The notes under the pieces are model-generated. The model did not search any database, was not told the DNA's origin, and saw only the letters and a program-made list of their open reading frames with translations. A stretch of 13,815 nucleotides of DNA. Origin: Methanobacteriota archaeon (GTDB lineage: Archaea > Thermoplasmatota > Poseidoniia > Poseidoniales > Poseidoniaceae). The translations under genes and the position numbers were made by a program. Location of the stretch: NCBI GenBank assembly GCA_002702945.1, contig PADF01000050.1:17606-31420 (forward strand), written 5' to 3'. Of the stretch, positions 7,801-13,815 are shown in pieces; position 1 is the stretch's first letter, and every line of letters begins with the position of its first letter.

Positions 7801-8279
7801 GTCAGCTCATTGGTAGTAGTATTCAATATTGAGTGTGCTTCATCTGCAGTCCAAAGAATCACATTAGTATCTTTAGCCTGTCCTGCCATATCGCCAGTAA
7901 CCCAATAAAAAGTCTCAATTACAAACCCAATAGGGTGAACTATCTCCAATTTAGCCTGAGTTTGTTTTGGAGGAGATGTTGGTTGTCCATCTCTAAAAAC
8001 TTTAATCTCAACTTCTAATCTATCACCTTGCATTACATAATCCATAACAGAACCATCAGGCTGAACCCACTGCTCAGGACCAACCGATTGATTACCAACT
8101 ACAATACTAAAGATACTGAAATCATCCTTTGAGCCTCCCCTAGATGATGCTGCCTCGGCAGGAGGGGCATAAAAAGCAGAAAGCGAACTGAGTAAAAAAA
8201 GAGTGACTAGAGTCAAAGAAGTTAGGCGGCGCATCAGCATCAACATTAACGCGATATGTATTCGACATATGAACTTCAT
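4827..8279 (-). CDS. Giant secreted/anchored surface protein with C-terminal TM and Trp-rich tail
   Basis: Protein of up to 1150 residues. The N-terminus is a Sec-type signal peptide (RRLTSLTLVTLFLLSSLSAF, cleavage plausible after PPAEA). The start is uncertain: the ATG at 8279 adds a short leader, while ATGs at 8246, 8240 and 8234 give a more typical signal peptide; none has a strong ribosome-binding site. Residues ~50-420 are beta-rich and look like a jelly-roll/lectin-type module ending in GMHFDDFIQFGV, with paired cysteines (GVC...PVC and ADC...WKC). From ~430 to ~1000 there are Ig-like NEW3/CARDB-type repeats, recognisable by phrases such as FKFTNTGNLDATF, SLTNNGNSQESY and FEVNNNGNLDDSF. 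A transmembrane helix lies at 1024-1045 (ALTWVGFITVMIIGIIALV), then an acidic Tyr/Gly patch, a Pro-Ala tract (1078-1120) and a terminal GLPEGWSMDQWNAYGNQW motif, predicted cytoplasmic. Function unknown; a cell-surface adhesion or substrate-binding role is only inference. It follows the 437-residue membrane protein after 37 bp. Confidence 0.85.
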   Translation of the reverse strand: MKFICRIHIALMLMLMRRLTSLTLVTLFLLSSLSAFYAPPAEAASSRGGSKDDFSIFSIVVGNQSVGPEQWVQPDGSVMDYVMQGDRLEVEIKVFRDGQPTSPPKQTQAKLEIVHPIGFVIETFYWVTGDMAGQAKDTNVILWTADEAHSILNTTTNELTGGIILRASVNFTSDDRNDNDIKSKVVPVAISKDIFDGTASGSSETFRSARYPVGGGDATAIGSWSEDTSGGAIGNSHWRMSTSGNTYPSSAFDRLVQSYFASNQGVCQQVGDQLDVGMSNQYGIPVCRTLFQSTNYISSQIHVQAWGTMGAGDAAYLEFWRNNGNFSDAMSSVHWDLANGNPSPAPNQWKNFSWDPQDVWSQIPTLANPDLFLGGNSWTFGLVFKSDSSGATQGMHFDDFIQFGVSKVDNYTLTADCDDPSNGFDGYPSGLLSWKCMVTNNGYKNVQFKAETSVSNESWMNPMNPQLRLDTDNPNDNDFNVVIPPIGPGETTEVWANLSIPPGTDVQQQTWDLWFTDASSQNSGEKARVSTTISIQSQYSVSLTSTTSLNALTLNPGESGIIPFKFTNTGNLDATFILTTSFSRDGWTGVIYDDTDSVITSKFLPKGQHVDLILNVTADSQAVPELVSSLIRATRTSGEIVGVTTMSRNIEVPILKDFALSADTAIFSNQGGREFIEGYANGNSKLILMSLTNNGNSQESYEISVVNSIFLLGAYVDESEKSTPLMAEWGETYNFFLHLPMSVGIEPGFYDVRVIATNVDDPSVKITYTIEVDILDTAAVAVETRESEQSYIPGDIAQTMTFEVNNNGNLDDSFSMSMNIPNGMNAEFTNLVGQDQTPIIPSGASYNVSVLFSFETGTSGNLELDVIAVSNFESSVTATGGSSYLVGSQNEWVKILPSPQVVIDSWEEEVEISVQVRNQYSTAQSIVMDIDEGDSKNWIKSRITNSDLQFVLGVEEVRTVVITFEVTETTLLNLQNETFLTEITLWARSETVSDAAQSTIQIQLRKIATESDDSADSSIDITDALTWVGFITVMIIGIIALVRILKNTGQEEDDYGGWGDDGYQDSLSATYGAVKSAPVIPSTPPSSMPPAPAPVAALEPTPVAAPAPAPEPVQPTVSAGPPLPETGLPEGWSMDQWNAYGNQWLEQYGK

Positions 8280-8316
8280 TGATTATTGAGCCTTTGATTA
8301 TTATCATTTATTACGA

Positions 8317-9627
8317 TTATTTCTCTAATCCGGAAATTGAAGGCTCATCATAGGAAGGTTCAATTTTTTCAATTGTATCGTCACTGAAGAATAAGTTTGG
8401 ATCAAATAAATTTGAATCGTCATTGCTTTCAATTGCATTGTTTTCTTCAAAGTCATCACTTATGGGTTGTTCAAATGAATCATTTTCAACATTTTGTAGT
8501 TCTAATTGTTCATCTAAATTTTCTTGAGGAGAATCAACAACTGACACTTTGTTAACAGCCGCCATACTAGCAGCAGCAATAGTTTGTGCACCTTTGATTA
8601 CCAAACTACTAGGAGATGATGACTCATCGATTTCTTTTTTATTTTCATCTTTTTGAACTTCAAGCATCCATTCAGGAGGTTCACCTGAACCCGCCCCTAA
8701 AACTGCAAGAGTAGTAAAAGTTGCAAGGGGAATAACTGCTAATGCAGCGATTAGATCTAGGAAGGAGGTTTCTGGCACATAGCCAATATCCAGTGTAGAT
8801 TGGAAAAAGGTTTTTTCTAAATCAATGTTTAGTTCTAAATCTGAACCTAGCCATCCAATCACCACAACACTTGCGATTCTTCCCATCAACCATAGAATTA
8901 AAACTGGAGCCAACCAGGAAATCTTAGTCATTGAAATCAACCACTTCCTAGTGAATGAAGCTATACCAATATAACGCTTAGCAAGTAATGGAAAGTACTT
9001 CATTATAATCATCAAAATCGCCAAGTATAAGATTAAGGCTAATTCTAATTTCCTGTTTTCATGCAATAACCAATCTGGAGTGATTAAAACCATAGCTAGA
9101 GGAATTGTAGCCAACATTACTTGGAAAGGAACTGCCAAAAGAATAAGGCCTCCATGCGTAGAAATTATTGAATGACCGTCCAACCATCGATTGTGAGCTA
9201 GAACTGAAATCTGTCCATGGGGTGATTTGGAATATTTTAGTCTAGATGAACGTCTTTCTGCTGCGCTACCTGGCGATCTAGAAAAACCAAAAAATTTCCT
9301 CCAACCTCCCTTTTCAACTACTGAAACGGGAGTAAATCCTCCCAAGATTAATGCCAATAGTAATGCAATCATACCATAAATCAATGATGCTGAACCAATC
9401 CAAGGCATCATTTCTTTATCAAAAGACATGGTGAAATTATCATCTGAAAAATCAAATTTTATAAAATATGTCAATGAAAAAGCAACTAATGGAGTAAGAA
9501 AAACCTGGCACATCGCTATGAATGTTAGCCATATTCTGGCGCTCATCGGTTTTCTTCTCGAATAACGCCCCATAATATTACGGGAGTTTACTCTATTGAC
9601 AAAGATTACTCTGAAAATTTGAGCCAT
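8317..9627 (-). CDS. Unrecognised multi-pass membrane protein with acidic tail
   Basis: I do not recognise this family. The protein has 436 residues from the ATG at 9627; starts at 9573 (MGRYSRRKP) or 9546 (MSARIWL) are equally possible, since no clear ribosome-binding site marks any of them. About six hydrophobic helices are visible, near residues 33-57, 78-98, 157-185, 195-215, 238-262 and 290-312. A basic loop between helices two and three (RRSSRLKYSKSPHGQ, HNRWLDGHS) should face the cytoplasm. The last ~125 residues are soluble, rich in Asp, Glu, Ser and Asn, and look disordered (DDFEENNAIESNDDSN, LFDPNLFFSDD). No catalytic motif is evident. It lies 22 bp after a small membrane protein and 37 bp before the giant surface protein, so it may assist surface-protein biogenesis, but that rests on position alone. 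Confidence 0.8.
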   Translation of the reverse strand: MAQIFRVIFVNRVNSRNIMGRYSRRKPMSARIWLTFIAMCQVFLTPLVAFSLTYFIKFDFSDDNFTMSFDKEMMPWIGSASLIYGMIALLLALILGGFTPVSVVEKGGWRKFFGFSRSPGSAAERRSSRLKYSKSPHGQISVLAHNRWLDGHSIISTHGGLILLAVPFQVMLATIPLAMVLITPDWLLHENRKLELALILYLAILMIIMKYFPLLAKRYIGIASFTRKWLISMTKISWLAPVLILWLMGRIASVVVIGWLGSDLELNIDLEKTFFQSTLDIGYVPETSFLDLIAALAVIPLATFTTLAVLGAGSGEPPEWMLEVQKDENKKEIDESSSPSSLVIKGAQTIAAASMAAVNKVSVVDSPQENLDEQLELQNVENDSFEQPISDDFEENNAIESNDDSNLFDPNLFFSDDTIEKIEPSYDEPSISGLEK

Positions 9628-9649
9628 CAATGTATTTTTAATCTAAAAT

Positions 9650-10267
9650 TTATTCTTCCGAATCACCAATTTTAGAAGGTGATTTAAAATCTCTAGAATC
9701 AAATATAGGATAGCCATCAGTCGAAAGTAATCTAATCGTGCCCATCAAAAATCCATCACTCCTTTTACGACCTAAATCAGGCCTAAATAAATCTTCCAAT
9801 TTCTTGTCACAAGAGGTACAATAGATTCCACTCAACATCCAAGTTGGAGATGGATAATCACAACATTTTGATTCGGACTTACTTTCATTGATAACCAACT
9901 GTATTTTCTCAGCCATTTCTAAAGTCCAAGGAGGCTTAGGACCACCGATAAAAACTTGCAAACGAGAAATTAGAAACCATCCAGAGGAGATCCACAAACC
10001 GAATCCGAAAGGAACATTACCCCATCTAACTGAAACAAGGCCAAATGCGAGAGGAACGATGCTAACCATTAAACCAAGCCAGTAAAACATCCTCATGTGA
10101 AGAATTCTCTGTGTAAGATAACTAGAGAGAGGTATTGGTTCTGGGTGAGGTGGAAAATTAGTATTGAATCCTTTTCCCCTAGTAATTAGAATACCAGGTA
10201 GACGTGGAAATATAAAGGCAATAACAAACCCCGCTAGAAAATACATAGTTGAGGAAATTATTGACAT
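9650..10267 (-). CDS. Unrecognised small membrane protein with a zinc-ribbon-like segment
   Basis: 205 residues, family not recognised. There is an N-terminal hydrophobic helix (residues 5-27), then a Pro-rich loop (NFPPHPEPIPL), two more helices (about 60-80 and 86-104) and a soluble C-terminal half. That half holds C135-C136 and C150-x-x-C153, spaced like a small zinc ribbon (KCCDYPSPTW then GIYCTSCDKKL). After it comes a basic stretch (RPDLGRKRSDG). The ATG at 10267 is preceded by TGTGATATT, which contains a weak GTGAT ribosome-binding site and follows the aminotransferase stop after 9 bases, so the two genes are probably cotranscribed. A metal-binding or protein-interaction role for the Cys segment is inference; no enzyme motif is seen. 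Confidence 0.8.
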   Translation of the reverse strand: MSIISSTMYFLAGFVIAFIFPRLPGILITRGKGFNTNFPPHPEPIPLSSYLTQRILHMRMFYWLGLMVSIVPLAFGLVSVRWGNVPFGFGLWISSGWFLISRLQVFIGGPKPPWTLEMAEKIQLVINESKSESKCCDYPSPTWMLSGIYCTSCDKKLEDLFRPDLGRKRSDGFLMGTIRLLSTDGYPIFDSRDFKSPSKIGDSEE

Positions 10268-10276
10268 AATATCACA

Positions 10277-11425
10277 TTATTTTCTATTCAGTCTATCTAA
10301 AGTATATTGTAACTTATCCATTCCCTTGGAAATCTCATCTTTGGATATTGTATAAGCAAATCTCAAATGACCTTCTCCAGATGGCCCAAAGGCCGAACCT
10401 GGTGAACAAAGAACTCCATCTTTGAGAATCTCTAAAGCAAGTTCTTCTGAGTTAAAACCCTTAACTTGAATTTTTGGAAATACATAAATCGCACCTTTTG
10501 GCTTGTGACATTGTACTCCAGGCATAGAATTTAGTCGCTCTACGATTAAATCACATCGTTCCTTGAATTCTTTAGCGATAACATCTGGATAATCTGCTGC
10601 TTCATTCATTGCTTCGAGAACGGCATACTGCATTGCATCATTAGAACATGCTGTAATGTAATATTGCATTTTTATTATTTGAGCCATAGCCTCTAAATTT
10701 GTAGAAATGATATAACCAATTCTCCACCCAGTCATAGCGAAGGTTTTGGAAAATGAGTTCACTAACAATGTTTTTTCATATCCCGTACCCATAAAAGACA
10801 CGTGTTTTCCTTCGAATACTATACGATCATATACTTCATCCGAAATAATCCATAAATCGTGTTTCTTTGCAAACTCAAGTAAATCATTTCTTTGATTTTC
10901 GTCTAAAGTACCGCCTGTAGGATTACTAGGAAAATTATACAATATAGCTACTGTATTTTTGTCAACCAATTTTTCCAGTTCTTCAACTTGAGGGATGAAT
11001 TCATGGTCAAACTTACATGGATAATATTTGGCCTCTCCACCTGAAATAGAAACATCTGGCCCATATAGAGGAAAGTAAGGTTCGGGAAGAAGGACATTAT
11101 CACCAGGATTAACCAAGGTCAAAAAAATATTTAGCAGCGCATTGGTTCCTGACATAGTAATACAAACATTATCAGAAGTCATACCAGTTTGATATTCATT
11201 CCAAGATTGGGCAATCTTTTCTCTAAGTGGAGGTAGACCTGCAGTAGTTGTGTATTTGTTATGTCCCTCTAACATTGCATTGTAAAACGCATCAATTGCT
11301 TGCCTAGGAGGTTGAAAATCTGGTTCGCCTAAACCAAATGAAATTACATCATCTCCAGCTAGATCAAACATCTTACGCACACCAGTTGGTTGAATAGATA
11401 ATGCTCTATCGCTAAATGTTCTCAA
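10277..11425 (-). CDS. PLP-dependent class I/II aminotransferase (aspartate/aromatic type)
   Basis: 382 residues, the usual length for fold-type I aminotransferases; it transfers amino groups between an amino acid and 2-oxoglutarate with pyridoxal phosphate in the cytoplasm. Motifs: FSDRALSIQPTGVRKMFDLA and GLGEPDFQPP at the N-terminus, Y58 in NKYTTTAG, NFPSNPTGG (164-172), ISDEVYD (194-200) with the PLP-contacting Asp196 and Tyr199, NSFSKTFAMTGWR with the Schiff-base Lys227 and Arg235, and HLRFAY with the substrate-carboxylate Arg355. All key residues are present, so it should be active. The start is TTG: a stop lies just upstream in frame, the N-terminal motif needs this start, and GTGA sits 4 bases before it. 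It begins 11 bases after the protease stop. The family shares one scaffold among aspartate, aromatic and alanine-type enzymes, so the exact substrate is open; use of amino acids released by proteolysis would fit the neighbour. Confidence 0.95.
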   Translation of the reverse strand: MRTFSDRALSIQPTGVRKMFDLAGDDVISFGLGEPDFQPPRQAIDAFYNAMLEGHNKYTTTAGLPPLREKIAQSWNEYQTGMTSDNVCITMSGTNALLNIFLTLVNPGDNVLLPEPYFPLYGPDVSISGGEAKYYPCKFDHEFIPQVEELEKLVDKNTVAILYNFPSNPTGGTLDENQRNDLLEFAKKHDLWIISDEVYDRIVFEGKHVSFMGTGYEKTLLVNSFSKTFAMTGWRIGYIISTNLEAMAQIIKMQYYITACSNDAMQYAVLEAMNEAADYPDVIAKEFKERCDLIVERLNSMPGVQCHKPKGAIYVFPKIQVKGFNSEELALEILKDGVLCSPGSAFGPSGEGHLRFAYTISKDEISKGMDKLQYTLDRLNRK

Positions 11426-11436
11426 ATATTCACAAC

Positions 11437-13626
11437 CTAGTTTTTCTTATCTTCGACTAATTCGGCATCAATAACTAAAGCCATTTCATAGTCCTTTTCT
11501 AGTGCTTCCTCAATGGTCTCATCCGAAGTTGCAATAAGTAGTGATGGCTTTTCTGTTTTAGAATTAAATAACAACATCAAAATTAATACAACAAGCATGG
11601 AACTCGCAACAAGGATGAGTGTGTTGGAACCCATTGAAGAACTATCAGTAATGCCATTTCCTTGGACTGTAATCATAATTGGAAGAGATTGACCGTCATC
11701 ACTTAATCCACGAATTTCTATTACAACATCTCTTTCAGGAAGTTTATCTAAGTCAATACCAATTGTCCAGTCAAATCTTTCTAGTGGCCCAAGAGGAGTT
11801 TCAGATTGATTAAAAGATGCACTCATCCATTCACCACCATCAATACGATATTCCACAGCATTAACTGAACCCATTTGATTCCATGCTGTTCCTGTAATTA
11901 CATACATACTTGAATCCATATCCGAGGTATTATTCGAAGCAGTTGGTAATGTTGCATGGACTTGATTGTACACGTCGATTTCTCCAGTTAGGTTTTGCTC
12001 TTTCAATTGAATTGCAAGTTTTGTCGCCTCATAAGCATCAATAAGACCCCATCCAAAATCTCTATTCCAAAATGGATCTACTTCGGGTTGAGTTGGCTCT
12101 CCCTTTCTCTCCGCAGTAAATTTGATGATTTCCTTCATCTCATCCGGGCTAAGGTCTTCATTTGCCTCAATCATCAATGCCAATATCCCTGAGACTGAAG
12201 GAGTAGCATAAGATGTACCTGAACCTCTGCTAGTGTATGTATTTGCAGAAGCATCCCCGCCTGCTGAATTACTACATCCTCCGGAAGTTACACAACCTTC
12301 TGCTTGGATAATATTTGTACCTGGAGCGGAAATTTCTGGCTTTAGTTCATTAAGAGGATTACTATCTCCATTATCTCTTCTTGGACCTCGTGAGGAGTAA
12401 GAAGCAACTGTATCATCGTCTCTTGTAATTGTATTTCCATCATCTGATGCTCCAACAGTAATAGATAACGAGGATGAACCCATTCCGGATAATCCATCAT
12501 TACTTGGACCATCATTACCTGCAGCAACACTTACTACAACTCCTTCTTCCATAGCAACATCAAGAATCATACTATGCATATCTGTACCGTCTGAACCACC
12601 ATCTTCATGTGAAGTAATTCCCCAAGAAAGTGATATAATGTCTATTCCATGCAGACTTTCATCAACCCCTTCCCAAGCCGTATCTTTGTTATCGATAATC
12701 CATTGTAATCCGTTCATAGCGGATTCATATGCTTCTTGTTCAATAAGATAATTTTCGAATGGACCGGCTCCAACATCAGTACCGATTCTAACATCTACTA
12801 AAGACGAATCTGGTGCGGAACCATAAAATTCACTTTGACTACCATCTGCTTCCAAACCAGTTGCTGAAGACATACCTATGCATGCTGTACCGTGTTGATT
12901 GCCGTCATCTGGGTCAAATGAACCATCATCTTGTCTAGCACCTGTACCAGCAAGAATACATCTAGGTACGTCTGTATGCATATAACAAACTGGATCGTAA
13001 CCTGCAACGAATTTTTCATTTAGACCCGGGTGCTCATTGTCTACTCCAGTATCGACCATTGCAATATTTACTCCTTTTCCAGTAACGCCGAAATCCCAAG
13101 CCCCGTTTGGATAAATTGAAGAATTTCTTGCCTTGACGTTTTGAGTTTGAACATCACCATAAAATATGACATTACCATATCTATGGACCATAACTACATC
13201 TTCCAATGATACAATTGTTGTTGCAAGTTCAGGGTCAACAAAGCCAATGAGAACTCCATTAACTGCTTCAATTACATCTCGAACTTCTAGACCTAGAGAT
13301 TCTAAGTCCTGTATATGTCTGTCATTGACTTCCTCTGAATAAGAAATTGCCATACCAACCGGTTCTGTTTCTAATTCTATAGAATCGTGAATATAGTTGT
13401 TGTTTTGGTCCAAGGAAGAACTTTCCCACCAAGCTGTTTCGTCATTTGCCCAAGATGGTTCGATTTGTTGAGGGACTTCGAAGGTTGAACCAATAGGATG
13501 CCATGATTGTTGGGTCTGATCAACTGTAAACCATTGACCACTATTTGTTTGCTTATCTAGAGTAAGAGAACCTGTAATTGGACTTAACATTAGTGTGAAA
13601 AGGAAAAATGCAATCAAACGCTTCAT
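11437..13626 (-). CDS. Secreted subtilisin-like serine protease (S8) with C-terminal membrane anchor
   Basis: Numbered from a GTG at 13635, the sequence has 732 residues; I prefer the ATG at 13626 (729 residues), which begins a clean signal peptide (MKRLIAFFLFTLMLSPITG). Residues ~92-155 look like an I9-type inhibitor propeptide (GMAISYSEEV...VVMVHRYG). The peptidase S8 domain spans ~180-540 with the complete catalytic set in GTG-based numbering: Asp195 (AMVDTGVDNEHPG), His248 (GNQHGTACIGM), oxyanion Asn374 (VAAGNDGP) and Ser475 (GTSYATPSVSGILALM). Four cysteines within it (C217, C226; C448, C454) could form disulfides. A beta domain follows (~550-660), then a transmembrane helix at 671-690 and a ~40-residue charged tail, predicted cytoplasmic. 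The enzyme should be exported, matured by propeptide cleavage and held at the cell surface to degrade proteins outside the cell. It heads the cluster with the aminotransferase and lies 58 bp after the tRNA. Confidence 0.95.
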   Translation of the reverse strand: MKRLIAFFLFTLMLSPITGSLTLDKQTNSGQWFTVDQTQQSWHPIGSTFEVPQQIEPSWANDETAWWESSSLDQNNNYIHDSIELETEPVGMAISYSEEVNDRHIQDLESLGLEVRDVIEAVNGVLIGFVDPELATTIVSLEDVVMVHRYGNVIFYGDVQTQNVKARNSSIYPNGAWDFGVTGKGVNIAMVDTGVDNEHPGLNEKFVAGYDPVCYMHTDVPRCILAGTGARQDDGSFDPDDGNQHGTACIGMSSATGLEADGSQSEFYGSAPDSSLVDVRIGTDVGAGPFENYLIEQEAYESAMNGLQWIIDNKDTAWEGVDESLHGIDIISLSWGITSHEDGGSDGTDMHSMILDVAMEEGVVVSVAAGNDGPSNDGLSGMGSSSLSITVGASDDGNTITRDDDTVASYSSRGPRRDNGDSNPLNELKPEISAPGTNIIQAEGCVTSGGCSNSAGGDASANTYTSRGSGTSYATPSVSGILALMIEANEDLSPDEMKEIIKFTAERKGEPTQPEVDPFWNRDFGWGLIDAYEATKLAIQLKEQNLTGEIDVYNQVHATLPTASNNTSDMDSSMYVITGTAWNQMGSVNAVEYRIDGGEWMSASFNQSETPLGPLERFDWTIGIDLDKLPERDVVIEIRGLSDDGQSLPIMITVQGNGITDSSSMGSNTLILVASSMLVVLILMLLFNSKTEKPSLLIATSDETIEEALEKDYEMALVIDAELVEDKKN

Positions 13627-13627
13627 G

Positions 13628-13663
13628 ACTCTCACTCATACCAAGCAATAAACTCTCACTCAT
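13628..13663 (-). repeat. 12-bp direct repeat in the protease leader
   Basis: On the minus strand ATGAGTGAGAGT occurs twice, at 13663-13652 and 13639-13628, 24 bases apart. The second copy ends one base before the chosen ATG and contains the GTG alternative start. It may be a duplicated translation-initiation stretch or a paired binding site. No TATA box is obvious between the tRNA and the gene. Confidence 0.6.
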
Positions 13664-13684
13664 CAACATATTCATCATTTGTTA

Positions 13685-13815
13685 TGGTGGGAGCAGAGGG
13701 ATTTGAACCCCCCCCAGCGGATTTCTTCTGAAACCACCCAGTTTTCATGGGCAAGGTCTGCAGGATGCAACAGGTCGGCGCTCCAGTTGGTCATCAACTT
13801 CAGCAAACCCACTCG
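13685..13815 (-). tRNA. trnW: tRNA-Trp, 3' exon plus most of a long intron (5' exon outside window)
   Basis: Reading the minus strand, the 3' end of a tRNA is clear. CCA is encoded (13687-13685), with discriminator A at 13688, acceptor 3' strand TGCTCCC (13695-13689), T stem GGGGG/CCCTC around the loop TTCAAAT (13712-13696), a 4-base variable region TGGG (13716-13713), the anticodon-stem 3' strand TCCGC (13721-13717) and A38 at 13722. Upstream no D arm or 5' acceptor strand (expected GGGAGCA) is found in the remaining 93 bases, so those bases are intron and the 5' exon lies beyond 13815. The Trp identity comes from the intron: one guide is complementary to CTCCAG, the tRNA-Trp anticodon loop, placing C34 exactly five bases from box D, and the other places U39 five bases from box D'. 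Splicing at 37/38 is assumed by analogy with other archaeal tRNA-Trp genes. Confidence 0.8.
13723..13815 (-). ncRNA. tRNA-Trp intron acting as box C/D 2'-O-methylation guide (partial)
   Basis: In the order of transcription: a 12-nt D' guide (13815-13804), box D' CTGA (13803-13800), a 3-nt spacer, box C' TGATGA (13796-13791), a 12-nt D guide (13790-13779) and a variant box D CCGA (13778-13775). The 12-nt guide lengths are the archaeal standard. The D' guide pairs over 9 positions (13813-13805, with two G-U pairs) with exon bases 13724-13716, putting U39 (13721) opposite the fifth base before D'. The D guide contains CTGGAG, complementary to CTCCAG, putting C34 opposite the fifth base before D. 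Euryarchaeal tRNA-Trp introns in Haloferax and Pyrococcus are known to guide Cm34 and Um39 in cis, so the function is well precedented. Box C should follow immediately outside the window. About 50 bases between box D and the 3' splice site include a small hairpin (CCCA-TGGG). GAAG before the AAA bulge pairs three of four with the expected CTCC of a bulge-helix-bulge. Confidence 0.75.

Noticed and set aside
8180..8240. Twin-arginine export signal in the MRRLTS start of the large surface protein.
   Set aside because: The residues after RR do not fit the S/T-RRxFLK pattern, and the segment is an ordinary Sec-type hydrophobic signal.
8254..8270. Inverted repeat ATATGT-5-ACATAT near the start of the large surface-protein gene.
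   Set aside because: Only six A/T-rich base pairs per arm; expected by chance in this composition and possibly within the coding region, so not called as an operator.
13685..13815. A class II tRNA (Leu or Ser) with anticodon CAG in TTCAGAA.
   Set aside because: The flanking bases GTGGT and GAAAT do not form an anticodon stem, no D arm or 5' acceptor strand follows, and the box C/D guide logic explains the same bases fully.

Overview
The window comes from a low-GC archaeon, most probably a marine Euryarchaeote of the Poseidoniales (Marine Group II), possibly MGIIb. The evidence is: a group II chaperonin (thermosome); an intron-containing tRNA whose intron reads as an archaeal box C/D guide RNA; archaeal-style short leaders with A/T-rich promoter sequence; and a giant secreted/membrane protein ending in a short Trp-rich tail (GLPEGWSMDQW...) that I associate from memory with this lineage. 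The lineage call is inference; no 16S or ribosomal marker is present.

Layout. Almost everything is on the minus strand, so the biological order runs right to left. At the right edge is the 3' exon of a tRNA with most of a long intron (13685-13815, running off the window). Next come five closely packed genes (13626 to 4827): a secreted subtilisin-like protease with a C-terminal membrane anchor, a class I/II aminotransferase, two unrecognised membrane proteins, and a 1150-residue single-pass surface protein. A 79-bp gap with a possible promoter precedes the thermosome gene (4747-3125). A 111-bp gap then leads to a two-gene unit (3013-179). At the left edge the plus strand carries the end of a gene encoding a Hef/XPF-like helix-hairpin-helix domain, convergent with the last minus-strand gene and separated from it by one base. 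No gene-free stretch exceeds 300 bases.

Most interesting unit. The two genes at 3013-179 are relatives of the electron-transfer subunits of a type-E succinate dehydrogenase or thiol:fumarate reductase (an SdhB-like and an HdrB/SdhE-like protein). Nearly every cysteine that should hold an iron-sulfur cluster has been replaced, while the rest of the fold signature is kept. The SdhB-like part is fused behind an intact [4Fe-4S] ferredoxin domain and an intact flavodoxin domain. This looks like a redox module that has lost its old cluster chain and gained a new entry point. The substrate and the catalytic partner cannot be seen in this window.

Second highlight. The tRNA intron carries C' and D/D' boxes with exact 12-nt spacing. 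Its two guide segments match the tRNA-Trp anticodon loop (C34) and the 3' anticodon stem (U39), each obeying the N-plus-five rule. This identifies the tRNA as tRNA-Trp although its 5' exon is outside the window.

The protease, aminotransferase and large surface protein fit a peptide-using marine heterotroph, but only their adjacency supports a functional link.
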